NCBI GenBank assembly: GCA_900541045.1
Contig: UQID01000003.1
Location: 1 to 64,000, forward strand
From: an uncultured Collinsella sp.
GTDB lineage: Bacteria > Actinomycetota > Coriobacteriia > Coriobacteriales > Coriobacteriaceae
DNA: 64,000 nt
Reading direction: 5' to 3'
Position 1 is the first letter of the stretch; each line of letters starts with the position of its first letter. The notes below the pieces were generated by a model. It was not told where the DNA came from. It saw only the letters and a list, made by a program, of their open reading frames with translations, and searched no databases. A program made the translations under genes and the position numbers. Of the stretch, positions 33,484-41,677 are shown piece after piece.

Positions 33484-34134
33484 TTAGTATTCTTCATCTT
33501 TCTGCCCCTCAATCCATTTTTGGACAGCGAGGCAGGCGAGGGCATTTGCCACGGTCCCATGCGGACTGTTTTCCCAGGCATATCCGATTCGAACCGCGGC
33601 ATCGGCCAACTCGATGTTCGCAAGACAGTTTCGGTCATGATTCTTTTCAGTAAGCCATCGGCAATATTCGTGCATCGTATTCGTGACCCTGGTTCGAGAA
33701 ACGGGCGCAGCGTCGTTGTACTCCAGGAACCTCATAACGCGCGGGGCATTGTAGACAATAACCTCGTCGGCGCCCCAGATGATCTCCCTGATCTTTACCT
33801 GGTCGTCAAAAAAGGAGGGAAGGTCTATCTGGTTGTCGGGTGCGACCCCATTGACCTCAGATGCCGCCTGCCAGAGCTCCTTGCGACTTGGCCTGTATTT
33901 CCCCTCATAGGCCAAATTACCCGCCCAGTCCACGATCGCGATGGCCGCGATTTCATCATCGACGGGGTTGGGCCCCGTGGTTCCAAGGTCCAGGCAGATG
34001 GTCTTCGGGGCCTGCGCCTCGAAATAGCCCGCCGCCGTGCCGTTACGCCGACGCTCCATCATGGGGACAACTCCGAAAGAGCGAGCGATGAGCTCGATTT
34101 CATCTGCCGTTCCGGTCACGCGAACATCTGCCAT
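33484..34134 (-). CDS. degenerate DnaQ/DEDDh exonuclease-like protein
   Basis: 216 aa from the ATG at 34134 (gaaaggagcggttc before it). The stretch ICLDLGTTGPNPVDDEIAAI and its continuation resemble exonuclease motif I (LDTETTG...DEI.EIA), but the second acidic residue is G. Motif II (VIVYNAPRVMRFLE, like VAHNA-x-FD-x-xFL) lacks the Asp, and motif III (ENSPHGTVANALACL, like HxAxxDAxA) keeps the His but has N for D. So the fold is probably that of the DnaQ/RNase T family without catalysis, perhaps serving to bind nucleic acid ends. Alone on the minus strand, upstream of the flp gene. Fold call is by pattern. Confidence 0.55.
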   Translation of the reverse strand: MADVRVTGTADEIELIARSFGVVPMMERRRNGTAAGYFEAQAPKTICLDLGTTGPNPVDDEIAAIAIVDWAGNLAYEGKYRPSRKELWQAASEVNGVAPDNQIDLPSFFDDQVKIREIIWGADEVIVYNAPRVMRFLEYNDAAPVSRTRVTNTMHEYCRWLTEKNHDRNCLANIELADAAVRIGYAWENSPHGTVANALACLAVQKWIEGQKDEEY

Positions 34135-34246
34135 GAACCGCTCCTTTCGCACGCGGGCGAACTTTTCAGCCGTGTCTCGACTCTAGCACAACGACGATTG
34201 GGGCAACTCGGCACAGTCGGTGCCTCAGCTGTCATTAAATCAAGGC

Positions 34247-34325
34247 GAACACATGTTGTACGGCTGCGTACATGTCACCTACTGGCGGTTTTTCGTGTCA
34301 CCATTTGTCACCGCTTGGCACCAAA
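34247..34325 (+). promoter_or_regulatory. triple direct-repeat motif and weak LexA-like box upstream of flp
   Basis: At 34297-34325 three units follow at 10-11-bp steps: GTCACC attt GTCACC gcttg GCACC aaat. This is the most complete example of the motif family, ~115 bp before the flp pilin start. A one-mismatch LexA-like box, gaacacatgttg, is at 34247-34258, and a further tgtcacc is at 34273. Confidence 0.55.
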
Positions 34326-34440
34326 TGGCCCCTCACGGACGCATTTACGGGAACAGAATCTATCTCAGGGGCGGGAGGTTCGCCCTATCGTGTCGTCGGG
34401 GGCCAAAGACTCGAACCCCCAAACCGAAAGGAGCGCATCA

Positions 34441-34685
34441 TGGATTCTGCAACCATGAACGCCATGGCCACGTATCTCGCGGCCAAGACCTACAATGTCC
34501 GCCGTGCAGCTGACGAGAAGCTCGGTGCCGTCATCTCCACCGAGATGATCATCCTCATCGGCCTGCTCGCCCTCGCCCTCGTGACCGTTCTCGCTGCCTA
34601 CTCCGGCAAGCTCCAGGACGTCATCAAGATGGCCACCAACGTCGTGGGCGCTATCGGCACCAACAACTACAAGGTGCCGGCGTAA
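34441..34685 (+). CDS. flp: Flp-type pilin (Tad pilus)
   Basis: 81 aa, ribosome binding site gaaaggagcgcatc. A 29-residue leader ends at L28-G29-A30, where prepilin peptidase would cut, followed by a Glu (E35, STEM) and the hydrophobic helix MIILIGLLALALVTVLAAY. Short size, early hydrophobic helix and Gly/Glu at the processing site are typical of Flp pilins that build the Tad adhesive pilus. The rest of the Tad genes begin only at 42.8 kb, beyond the CRISPR-Cas locus. A strong terminator follows, so it is transcribed on its own at high level (inference). Confidence 0.85.
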
Positions 34686-34707
34686 ACGCGAATACGCCTT
34701 CCCCTTT

Positions 34708-34748
34708 GGCCCCGTCCCAGATTCTGCCTGGGGCGGGGTTTTCTATTT
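34708..34748 (+). terminator. Rho-independent terminator of flp
   Basis: ccccgtcccag / ctggggcgggg stem (one mismatch) followed by ttttctattt, 23 bp after the flp stop. Confidence 0.85.
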
Positions 34749-34953
34749 GAAAGGGAGGATGCTTGCCTTGGCATATCTTCCGGGCGAACGAATCTATTTG
34801 CAAAATCGAAATCAGCTCTCCTGGCGTCACCCTAAATCACCACCGGAAGCGTCCCCGCGCCAGTCTATAATTGAATAAAACCCTCCAATGCCGGGAAAGG
34901 CCCGGCCTCAAGCCTTCTTGCAGAGGGAGAGGGTAACTGAGAACAGTTTCCAA

Positions 34954-35217
34954 ATGAATAGCGTGTACCTGACCGAGATCGGCAGCGGCACGGTCGAGCG
35001 CTGCCTGGACTCCAGGGGCCAGATGCACGTGCGCAACCAAGTGGGAAAGCTCCGTATCGACTCCGAGACCGGCGCCACAGAGATGGAAGTGTCCCGCGGG
35101 CTCAGCGATGCCGTCTACGTCGATGTGGCGACCGGCAGCATGATCCACGAGAACACGGTGGGCAGCATCCGCTTCCGCACCGACTCGACCGGTACCGTCA
35201 TGGAACACCTGCTCTAG
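34954..35217 (+). CDS. hypothetical protein upstream of the CRISPR locus
   Basis: 87 aa, MNSVYLTEIGSGTVERCLD..., strand-rich and acidic with several turns (DSETGATEMEV, TDSTGTVMEHLL). No clear ribosome binding site before this ATG; another in-frame ATG at 34888 is no better. Codon use fits the neighbourhood, so a real gene is likely. Not recognised. It ends 24 bp before the 3' end of the convergent tracrRNA. Confidence 0.45.
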   Translation: MNSVYLTEIGSGTVERCLDSRGQMHVRNQVGKLRIDSETGATEMEVSRGLSDAVYVDVATGSMIHENTVGSIRFRTDSTGTVMEHLL

Positions 35218-35240
35218 ATGCCTATGGAATGTCGGGATAA

Positions 35241-35336
35241 AGAAAAAGCCCCATACGGGGCGGCCTGAAAAGGCAGTTTGTGACTTTTAAGCCGTATTTC
35301 GACTTAGGTACTGCGTTTCGAGCAGCAACTCACAAT
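35241..35336 (-). ncRNA. tracrRNA of the type II-A CRISPR system
   Basis: On the minus strand, 35334 down to ~35300 is an anti-repeat: its + strand (taggtactgcgtttcgagca) matches the CRISPR repeat's inner part with only scattered differences. It is followed by a nexus-like hairpin (aagtcg / cggctt, loop aaata), a second small hairpin (gcct / aggc) and a terminator hairpin gccccgtatggggc with a T run ending ~35241. This is the standard tracrRNA order. A TATAAA -10-like box at 35341-35346 sits just before the anti-repeat, overlapping the cas9 ribosome-binding region. The direction (divergent from cas9) matches Streptococcus type II-A loci and means crRNA comes from the + strand. Confidence 0.85.
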
Positions 35337-35361
35337 CCCTTTATATCACACAGGAGAACTC

Positions 35362-38300
35362 ATGGCTAGGAAACTTAAAAATATCAACGGTCCCTGGTTT
35401 GCCGGAATCGACCTCGACGGCACGAGCGTCGGGTTCGTGGCCACAGACGAGTACGGAGAGGTCCTCTACCACAAGGGCCAGCCCGTGATGGGCACACGCT
35501 GCTTCAAGGAGGCGTTCCACGCCTCCGAGGCCCGTATGCCCCGCACCGCCAGGCGCAGGCTCCAGCGCGCCCGCGGCAGGGAGCGTGAGATGGAGCGCGT
35601 GTTCGCGCCGGCGATCGCTCCCACAGACCCGGATTTCTTCGTCAGGCGCAGGATGTCCTACAAACTCATGCGCGACGAGATCGCGGCAGATCCCGCCGCT
35701 GCCGCCTGGCAGGGGCTTCTCGACGGATACCCCACGCTCGCGCACCTCGACGTCGACCTCATGGAATCAGACGGCCCCCGAGACCCCAGGCTCGTCTTCT
35801 GGGCCATCGCCAACCACGTCGTGCGCCGCGGACACTTCCTCATGGAGGGCAACGACGTGACGTCCGCCAATTCAGACCCCTCCGCCCAGGTCGAGGCCCT
35901 CGTGCGCGAGCTCGACGCCCTGGGGGAGGCCTGTGGCGAGGCTATCGAGCTCGACGGCGGCGCGCTTGGCGGTATGGGCGGCTCCTGGACTGCCCGAGAG
36001 CTCCAAAAGGCCGTGTCCGGCGCCGTATCGGTGACAGGCGACGATATCGACGCCAAGATCGCCCGCGCGCAGGCAAAGGCGCTGGGCGACCTTGTCGCTG
36101 GCTACAAGGCGAATATGGACGCCTTCGCACTCGAGGGCGAGCAGATCGGAAAGATATCCGTATCCGACGCCGATGCGCTCGATGAGTTCCTCGCCAACTG
36201 CCCCGACAGGCTCGCCCCGACCATCGAGGCCGCGAGGGGCCTCTACTCCGCGTGGCGCCTACAGGGCCTTCTCTCGTTTGCACCCGGAAAGACCCTCTCG
36301 CACAACCAGGTGGCCCAGTACGAGGTGTACGGGCGCCAGCTGCGCACCCTGAAGGACCTCGCACTGAAATATATCGCCCATGCTGATTCCGAGGAAGGTC
36401 CCGACGAGGACGGGCTTGCCCTCTACAGGGACTTCTTCGGCGGCCCGAAAAGGTCCGGCCGCAGGGGGTACGACAAGGTGCTCGTGAAGAAGCTCGACGG
36501 CGCCAAGAGGAATTTGGGCTATACGGCCTACGACCTCAACGTGATTCCCTATGAGGAGTTCAAGAAGAGGGTTGAGAGGCTCTTCAAGGGAACGGATGCC
36601 GCAAAGGACCCGGCCTACATCGATATGGTCGCCGCTCTCGGAGAGCACAGGTTCCTTCGCCGTATCCACACCACGGACAACAGTGCTATCCCGTACCAGC
36701 TCCATGCGGAGGTCGTGGGTCGCATCATCGACGCGCAGGGCGGCTTCTACCCTTGGCTAAAGGACGCAGGCCCCCATATCCTGAAGGTGCTGACCTCGAG
36801 GATCCCCTACTACGTAGGGCCCTTGGACTCCTCGGCCGCGCCCGTGGACGCCCACGGCAAGGCGAGGTTCTCGTGGTCGCGCCGTCTTCCCGGCCATGAG
36901 CGCGCCTTCGTCGCACCCTGGAACTACGAGGAGCATATCGACACCGATGCGGCCGCAGAGGCATTCATCCAGCGCATGACGGGCAAGTGCACCTACCTGG
37001 TCGATGAGGACGTGCTCCCGGCGAACTCCCTCATCTACGAGCGCTTCCGGTTCCTGAACGAGCTGGCGGGCATCCGCTACACCGAGGACGGCCAGGACTG
37101 GCTGCCGCTCGATGCGGCGATGAGGGCGGCCGTGGTCGAGGCCGCATCGGACGGCTCGGTCATGACCCTCAGCCGAATCGCGAACATCCTCTCGCGCGAC
37201 TTCACGATGGCGCACCCGCACGTCAAGGGCGTATCCGATGCCAAAAGGATGACGTCGCGCCTGTCCGTCTCGGCCTGGATTGCAGGCCTTCTCGGCGTGA
37301 AGTCCTTGACGGCCGCCCAGAAGTCCATGGCAGAGGACATCATCCTGTGGAACACCGTGTTCGAGGAGCGCTCCATCCTGAAGCGCAAGGTCGCCAAGGA
37401 ATACGGGGATATCCTTGACGAGGGCGCTATCGAGGTCTTTTGCGCGAAGCGCCTCAAGGGCTGGGGCCAGCTCTCCGAGCGCCTGCTCACCGGTGTGTGG
37501 GTAGACACCGCGCGCGGCGACATGTGCATCATGGACGTTCTCGAGCAGGGCGCGCCCTACGGCAGGTTCCGCGGCACGTCCATGAACCTGATGCAGGCCC
37601 TGAGCGACACCGAGCTCGGCTTCCGCACGAGGATTGACGAGGTCAACGCCACCGCGCTGGAAAAGGCCGGTGAGCTCGGCATCGACGCCCTGCCCGGGTC
37701 CCCCGCGCTTCGTCGCGGCGTCTCGCAGGCCATGAAGGTTATCGAGGATATGGCTTCGGTGGCTGGATGCGCCCCGGCAAAGGTCTACGTCGAGGTCACG
37801 AGGACCGCCTCGAAACAGCTGAAGGGCAAGCGGTCGCGGAGCCGCGCCCAGGAGATCGAGGCCGCGCTGAAGGCGCTCGACGAGGACGCGCGCCGCGACC
37901 TGGATGCCGCCAGGCTCCTGCGCGAGCTGGGGATGTTCGACGAGAAGGAGATCAACGAGCGCCTGTACCTCTATTTCCGACAGGCGGGAAAGAGCCTCTA
38001 CTCCGGCAAGCCCATCGATATCGCGCGCATCGCGTCGGTCGACTACTGCGTCGACCGTATCCTGCCCAGGTCGGTGCGCAGGGACGAATCGCTCGACAAC
38101 AAGGCATTGGTCCTGTACGCCGAGAGCCTTGATAAGAAGGACTCGATCCTCGTGCCCCAACACGTGCAGAGGAAGATGGCGCCTTTCTGGATGCACCTTC
38201 GCCGCGCGGGCCTCATGACCGAGCGCAAACTCAATACGCTCATGAGGACGCAGATCTCCGAGAGAATGCTGAAGTCGATCGTCGGGCGCCAGCTGACCGA

Positions 38301-39555
38301 GACGAGCCAGGAGTGCAAGCTCATCGCCGCGGTCCTCGAGGCAACCTACACGGGCGTCAAGGTCGTGCCGGTGAAGGCCGGGGTCGCCAGCTCGGTCAGG
38401 AGGCGCGCGGGAATCCCGAGAAGCCGAAAAGCAAATCGCTACTACCACGCCCACGATGCCCTCATCGCCCTCACGACCGGCAGGTTCATCGAGACGAGGG
38501 CCCCCATGTGGTCGAACAACAGGGCCTTCTACGAGCGCATTATGCGCGATATCGAGGCGCAGGAGCGCCGGGGCGGGGCGGACTCAGAGCTCGATTTCTT
38601 CTCCGGCGGGTTCTTCCGCAACCTCGTCGACTACGGCACGGCAGAGGTGCTGTGGGATTCCGACTTCGAGCGAGAGAGGCTCGTCCGCGCCTGCTCCTGG
38701 AAGAACCTCCGCGTGACGTTTGCCCCCTACGAGGAAGGCGGCGCCTTCTGGAAGCAGACCGTCTACTCCCCGCGCGACTCCAAGACGAAGCTCATCCCCG
38801 TGAAGGGCGACCGTGATGCTGCCCTGTTCGGCGGCTACTCAGCCCAGACGTTCGCCTATTTCATGATCTACGAGACCGAGGGCAAGAAGGGAAACCTGTT
38901 CAGGTTCGCCCCCGTGCCCACCTCCATCGCATCCAAGGCGACCGATTCGCTCACCGAGCTCTATGCGCGCTCGCTGTGCCGTGAATCCGGTGAGAGATTC
39001 GTCCGCGTCGTGCGCGACAGGATCCTTAAGGAAACAGTGTACGAGGCATATGGGGAGCGCTTCAGGGTCAAGGGGCTGAAGACCGCCGGCCCCGTGCGCC
39101 AGCTCGCCCTCGACGCAGCCGACACCCGACTGCTCAGGATCGTCGAGCGCATGGTCGACGGCGAGCAGCCGAGCCCCAGGCGCGATCTTGAATCCGATGC
39201 CAAGGTTCTCTGCCGGCTGTGGGCACGCCTTCTCGCGCTCGCTCCGGCAAACTTCCCCCGCGTCTCCAAGGTGCTCAAGCTGGGTGCCCTGAAGACGCCG
39301 GAGGAGGCGTTCGCCGATACGGAAGCGGACGATCTCGCTAAGACCGTCCGCGCGGTAGCGGAGTCCGAGGTCCAGGTCGTGGAGCTCCTCTCGGGAATCA
39401 GGGGCACCGCCGACGTGAGGCCCCTCGGCGGCAGCGCGTTCGCGGGTACGCTCTCGATGACCTTCGATAAGATCATCAACGACCCCAAGGCCGGTTTCGC
39501 TATCGTTGACATTTCGGCGGCGGGCCTCCACGAGAGGGTATCCACCCTTGGGTAA
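35362..39555 (+). CDS. cas9: Cas9 (type II-A) with altered HNH active site
   Basis: 1397 aa, start after cacacaggagaactc. RuvC-I is GIDLDGTSVG (D17; the usual DIG is DLD), the Arg-rich bridge helix ~58-80 (RMPRTARRRLQRARGRERE), RuvC-II VYVEVTR (E811), RuvC-III YYHAHDAL (H1029, D1032). The HNH segment is YCVDRILPRS: D898 is kept but the catalytic His is R899 (codon CGT, one base from CAT). The Asn expected ~23 residues later, before KKD in AESLDKKDSILVP, is also absent, although DN (D912-N913) of the conserved ESLDNK is present. So RuvC should cut the non-target strand while HNH is predicted inactive; target-strand nicking is not expected. Length and C-terminal part are normal for II-A. First gene of cas9-cas1-cas2-csn2. 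Confidence 0.95.
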   Translation: MARKLKNINGPWFAGIDLDGTSVGFVATDEYGEVLYHKGQPVMGTRCFKEAFHASEARMPRTARRRLQRARGREREMERVFAPAIAPTDPDFFVRRRMSYKLMRDEIAADPAAAAWQGLLDGYPTLAHLDVDLMESDGPRDPRLVFWAIANHVVRRGHFLMEGNDVTSANSDPSAQVEALVRELDALGEACGEAIELDGGALGGMGGSWTARELQKAVSGAVSVTGDDIDAKIARAQAKALGDLVAGYKANMDAFALEGEQIGKISVSDADALDEFLANCPDRLAPTIEAARGLYSAWRLQGLLSFAPGKTLSHNQVAQYEVYGRQLRTLKDLALKYIAHADSEEGPDEDGLALYRDFFGGPKRSGRRGYDKVLVKKLDGAKRNLGYTAYDLNVIPYEEFKKRVERLFKGTDAAKDPAYIDMVAALGEHRFLRRIHTTDNSAIPYQLHAEVVGRIIDAQGGFYPWLKDAGPHILKVLTSRIPYYVGPLDSSAAPVDAHGKARFSWSRRLPGHERAFVAPWNYEEHIDTDAAAEAFIQRMTGKCTYLVDEDVLPANSLIYERFRFLNELAGIRYTEDGQDWLPLDAAMRAAVVEAASDGSVMTLSRIANILSRDFTMAHPHVKGVSDAKRMTSRLSVSAWIAGLLGVKSLTAAQKSMAEDIILWNTVFEERSILKRKVAKEYGDILDEGAIEVFCAKRLKGWGQLSERLLTGVWVDTARGDMCIMDVLEQGAPYGRFRGTSMNLMQALSDTELGFRTRIDEVNATALEKAGELGIDALPGSPALRRGVSQAMKVIEDMASVAGCAPAKVYVEVTRTASKQLKGKRSRSRAQEIEAALKALDEDARRDLDAARLLRELGMFDEKEINERLYLYFRQAGKSLYSGKPIDIARIASVDYCVDRILPRSVRRDESLDNKALVLYAESLDKKDSILVPQHVQRKMAPFWMHLRRAGLMTERKLNTLMRTQISERMLKSIVGRQLTETSQECKLIAAVLEATYTGVKVVPVKAGVASSVRRRAGIPRSRKANRYYHAHDALIALTTGRFIETRAPMWSNNRAFYERIMRDIEAQERRGGADSELDFFSGGFFRNLVDYGTAEVLWDSDFERERLVRACSWKNLRVTFAPYEEGGAFWKQTVYSPRDSKTKLIPVKGDRDAALFGGYSAQTFAYFMIYETEGKKGNLFRFAPVPTSIASKATDSLTELYARSLCRESGERFVRVVRDRILKETVYEAYGERFRVKGLKTAGPVRQLALDAADTRLLRIVERMVDGEQPSPRRDLESDAKVLCRLWARLLALAPANFPRVSKVLKLGALKTPEEAFADTEADDLAKTVRAVAESEVQVVELLSGIRGTADVRPLGGSAFAGTLSMTFDKIINDPKAGFAIVDISAAGLHERVSTLG

Positions 39556-40435
39556 GACACTCTTTTTGGAGAACGCCCGGAAACTGCGCTATGAGGCGGG
39601 ATGGGTCGCCGTTCACCGTGACGGCGACCCCCGGCCCGTCCTTTTGCGCGCCGACGAGCTCGACTGCATCGTTGTCGACGGGAAGGCCGCGTTCATATCG
39701 ACCTACCTGCTCGATGAGCTCGCGGCAAGGGGCTGCAGCGTCATTTTCACCGATAGCCGGCATATGCCGGCATCAATCCTGATGCCGCTAACGGCAGCGA
39801 CGATCGATACGAACGGCAAAGTCCTCTCACAGATGTCCTGGGGGGCCTGGCCGCGCAAGATGCTGTGGAAGAGGATCATCGAGTGCAAGCTGGAAAACCA
39901 GGCCTCTGTCCTCGAAGGATCAGGCCACGACCTGGAGGCAGAGCTGCTTGCATCCTATGCGGGAGAGGTCCGCGCCGGCGACTCGACCGGGCGCGAGGCC
40001 GCGGGTGCGCGCCGCTATTTCAAAGCGCTGTTCGGCGACGGTTTCGTGCGGGTACCGCACGCGGATGCAACCAATAGCGCCCTCGACTACGGTTATTCCA
40101 TCCTGCTCTCGCATGCAGCGTGCAGGATCGCGGCGAAGGGCTACCTCAACCAGGTGGGAATCCACCACCACTCCAAGACGAACCCCTACAACCTCGCCTG
40201 CGACCTCGTGGAGCCGTTCAGGCCCTTGGTCGATCGGAAAGTCGAGCTGGAGCGCCCCCGCGATCTCTCGCCTTCTGTGAAAAGGCTCCTTGCGTCCACA
40301 CTCGCGGACAGGATTCCCTATGGCCATGGGAGCTACCGGGTGTCGGACGCCATCGACCTATGGGTCGACGGATGCCTTCGTGTGATGGAGGGGGCTGGCG
40401 ATGCAGATGAGATCTCGGCGCCAGGAACGCCTTGA
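39548..40435 (+). CDS. cas1: Cas1 integrase
   Basis: 295 aa from TTG at 39548 (gagagggtatccacc before it), overlapping the cas9 end by 8 bp. All type II Cas1 hallmarks are present: GDSTGREAAGARRYF with metal-binding E150, NSALDYGYSILLSHAACR, GIHHHSK with the His ligand (~206-207), and NLACDLVEPFRPLVD with E222. Works with Cas2 to insert new spacers at the leader end of the array. Intact and uninterrupted, so spacer acquisition may be functional despite the altered Cas9. Confidence 0.97.
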   Translation: MGKTLFLENARKLRYEAGWVAVHRDGDPRPVLLRADELDCIVVDGKAAFISTYLLDELAARGCSVIFTDSRHMPASILMPLTAATIDTNGKVLSQMSWGAWPRKMLWKRIIECKLENQASVLEGSGHDLEAELLASYAGEVRAGDSTGREAAGARRYFKALFGDGFVRVPHADATNSALDYGYSILLSHAACRIAAKGYLNQVGIHHHSKTNPYNLACDLVEPFRPLVDRKVELERPRDLSPSVKRLLASTLADRIPYGHGSYRVSDAIDLWVDGCLRVMEGAGDADEISAPGTP

Positions 40436-40460
40436 TGGGGAACGGGGGAGGATAAGGTTC

Positions 40461-40769
40461 ATGAGGATAGTCGTAATGTATGACCTACCCGTGGCCGATG
40501 CCCAGGACCGTCATGAGTACTCGAGGTTCAGGCAGTTTCTTGTCGGGGATGGCTATACGAGGCTGCAGAATTCCGTCTACACCCGCCTGGCGGTCGATAC
40601 CAAGAATGCCGAGGCTGCCATCTCTAGGCTCAAGGCCAGCCTTCCAGAAGCGGGGCTGGTGCAGGTGCTCAGGGTATCCGAGGCCTCCTTTTGCTCAATG
40701 CTCACGCTATGCGGAAGCCCGTCTGACGAGGGGCATTTTGTTACCGGAGAGGACTTTATCGTCTTATGA
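40461..40769 (+). CDS. cas2: Cas2
   Basis: 102 aa from the ATG at 40461 (acgggggaggataaggttc before it). MRIVVMYDLPVADAQDRHEY is the Cas2 start with the conserved Asp of the ferredoxin-like fold, followed by the F..FL...GY.RLQNSVY segment typical of type II Cas2. Forms the Cas1-Cas2 integration complex. It lies 25 bp after cas1 and overlaps csn2 by 4 bp. Confidence 0.97.
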   Translation: MRIVVMYDLPVADAQDRHEYSRFRQFLVGDGYTRLQNSVYTRLAVDTKNAEAAISRLKASLPEAGLVQVLRVSEASFCSMLTLCGSPSDEGHFVTGEDFIVL

Positions 40770-41440
40770 TCGTCAAGCTCGAAACAGTAGGGGAGACAAT
40801 CGATTTTCCGGATGGACTTGGAGTCATATCCTTCGATGAGTTCGACGAGCTATCTCGATGCGCCGAATCGCTTTTGGGAGAAGGGGAACCCGGAATCGCC
40901 CTATACCGAGGGGAACGAAAGCTCAAACCGAAGGATATCGTCCTTATCGACAGCCTGATCGAGCTCCCATTCGATGACCGGAGGTTAACCGGCGCCTATA
41001 CGTCAAGGATGGCGTCTGAGATCGAGGCCTGTGAGCCTTTGGCAACCAAAGCGCATGAGATCGAGGCGTGTATCGAGATGTTGATCGCGGAATTGGGGTA
41101 TTCCCTTCGAACGGATTTGATAGGGAACACGGAACGGGATATCAAATCGTTCGCCAAATGGCTTTCGCTGACACCCCGCCGCGAGCCGGCCACTACCCTG
41201 CAAAGAAAATTCTTCTCCTTCATGGATTACGTTTGCGATACGAGGCTGAATCCGTCAATTGCTGTAATCGCCCTCATCGACAAGCTAAATCCGGCCGAGG
41301 TCTTGGAATTAACTCGAAAGGCGCGCCATGAGTGTCTGGAGATGCTGTTTCTCGAATACCGGGAGGTAGACACTGCCAATCTCGGGATCCCAGTGTGGCA
41401 TATAGATAGAGATCGGGTCCTCTTCTCCCGTAACGTCTAA
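40766..41440 (+). CDS. csn2: Csn2 (type II-A adaptation protein)
   Basis: 224 aa. Order and size fit Csn2 and several blocks recall Streptococcus Csn2: KPKDIVLIDSLIELPFDDRR (like ESEIMLVTDILGFDVNSS), the helical middle, and the end MLFLEYREVDTANLGIPVWH before DRDRVLF (like VLFLEPRELY...DEDYFL). Csn2 forms a ring around DNA ends and helps Cas1-Cas2 and Cas9 acquire spacers. The presence of Csn2 makes this subtype II-A. Overlaps cas2; the array leader begins after its stop. Confidence 0.85.
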   Translation: MIVKLETVGETIDFPDGLGVISFDEFDELSRCAESLLGEGEPGIALYRGERKLKPKDIVLIDSLIELPFDDRRLTGAYTSRMASEIEACEPLATKAHEIEACIEMLIAELGYSLRTDLIGNTERDIKSFAKWLSLTPRREPATTLQRKFFSFMDYVCDTRLNPSIAVIALIDKLNPAEVLELTRKARHECLEMLFLEYREVDTANLGIPVWHIDRDRVLFSRNV

Positions 41441-41677
41441 ACCGTTAAACTGGTACATGCACCTTGAAATCTCAAATAAGGCTTACTGCTTGATAGCACG
41501 GTTTTCCGATGATCCGCCAGCTGTCAGGTTTTTACAGAACTCACGCTATCATCCCTTTTCCGGGCGGAAACTGGATGGTTTCCAAAAATCGTCGGAACCC
41601 TTTCTAATCTATTAATTAACTATTCAGCTTCAGTAGCTGCTCTTTTGCGTCGCTTACCGGCCGATGTCTATTCTCCG
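41441..41677 (+). promoter_or_regulatory. CRISPR leader
   Basis: 237 bp, AT-richer than the genes around it, between csn2 and the first repeat. It should contain the array promoter and the Cas1-Cas2 docking site at its right edge. The repeats next to it are identical and those at the far end decay, which supports this side as the leader. No precise -35/-10 pair was assigned. Confidence 0.7.

Noticed and set aside
36757..38454. 565-codon open frame antisense to cas9
   Set aside because: Long antisense frames are expected in GC-rich coding DNA; no ribosome binding site, and cas9 on the other strand is certain.
41627..41658. possible extra repeat ahead of the first CRISPR repeat (gcttcagtagct...cgcttacc)
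   Set aside because: Shares only the two ends by chance-level similarity and has wrong spacing to repeat 1.
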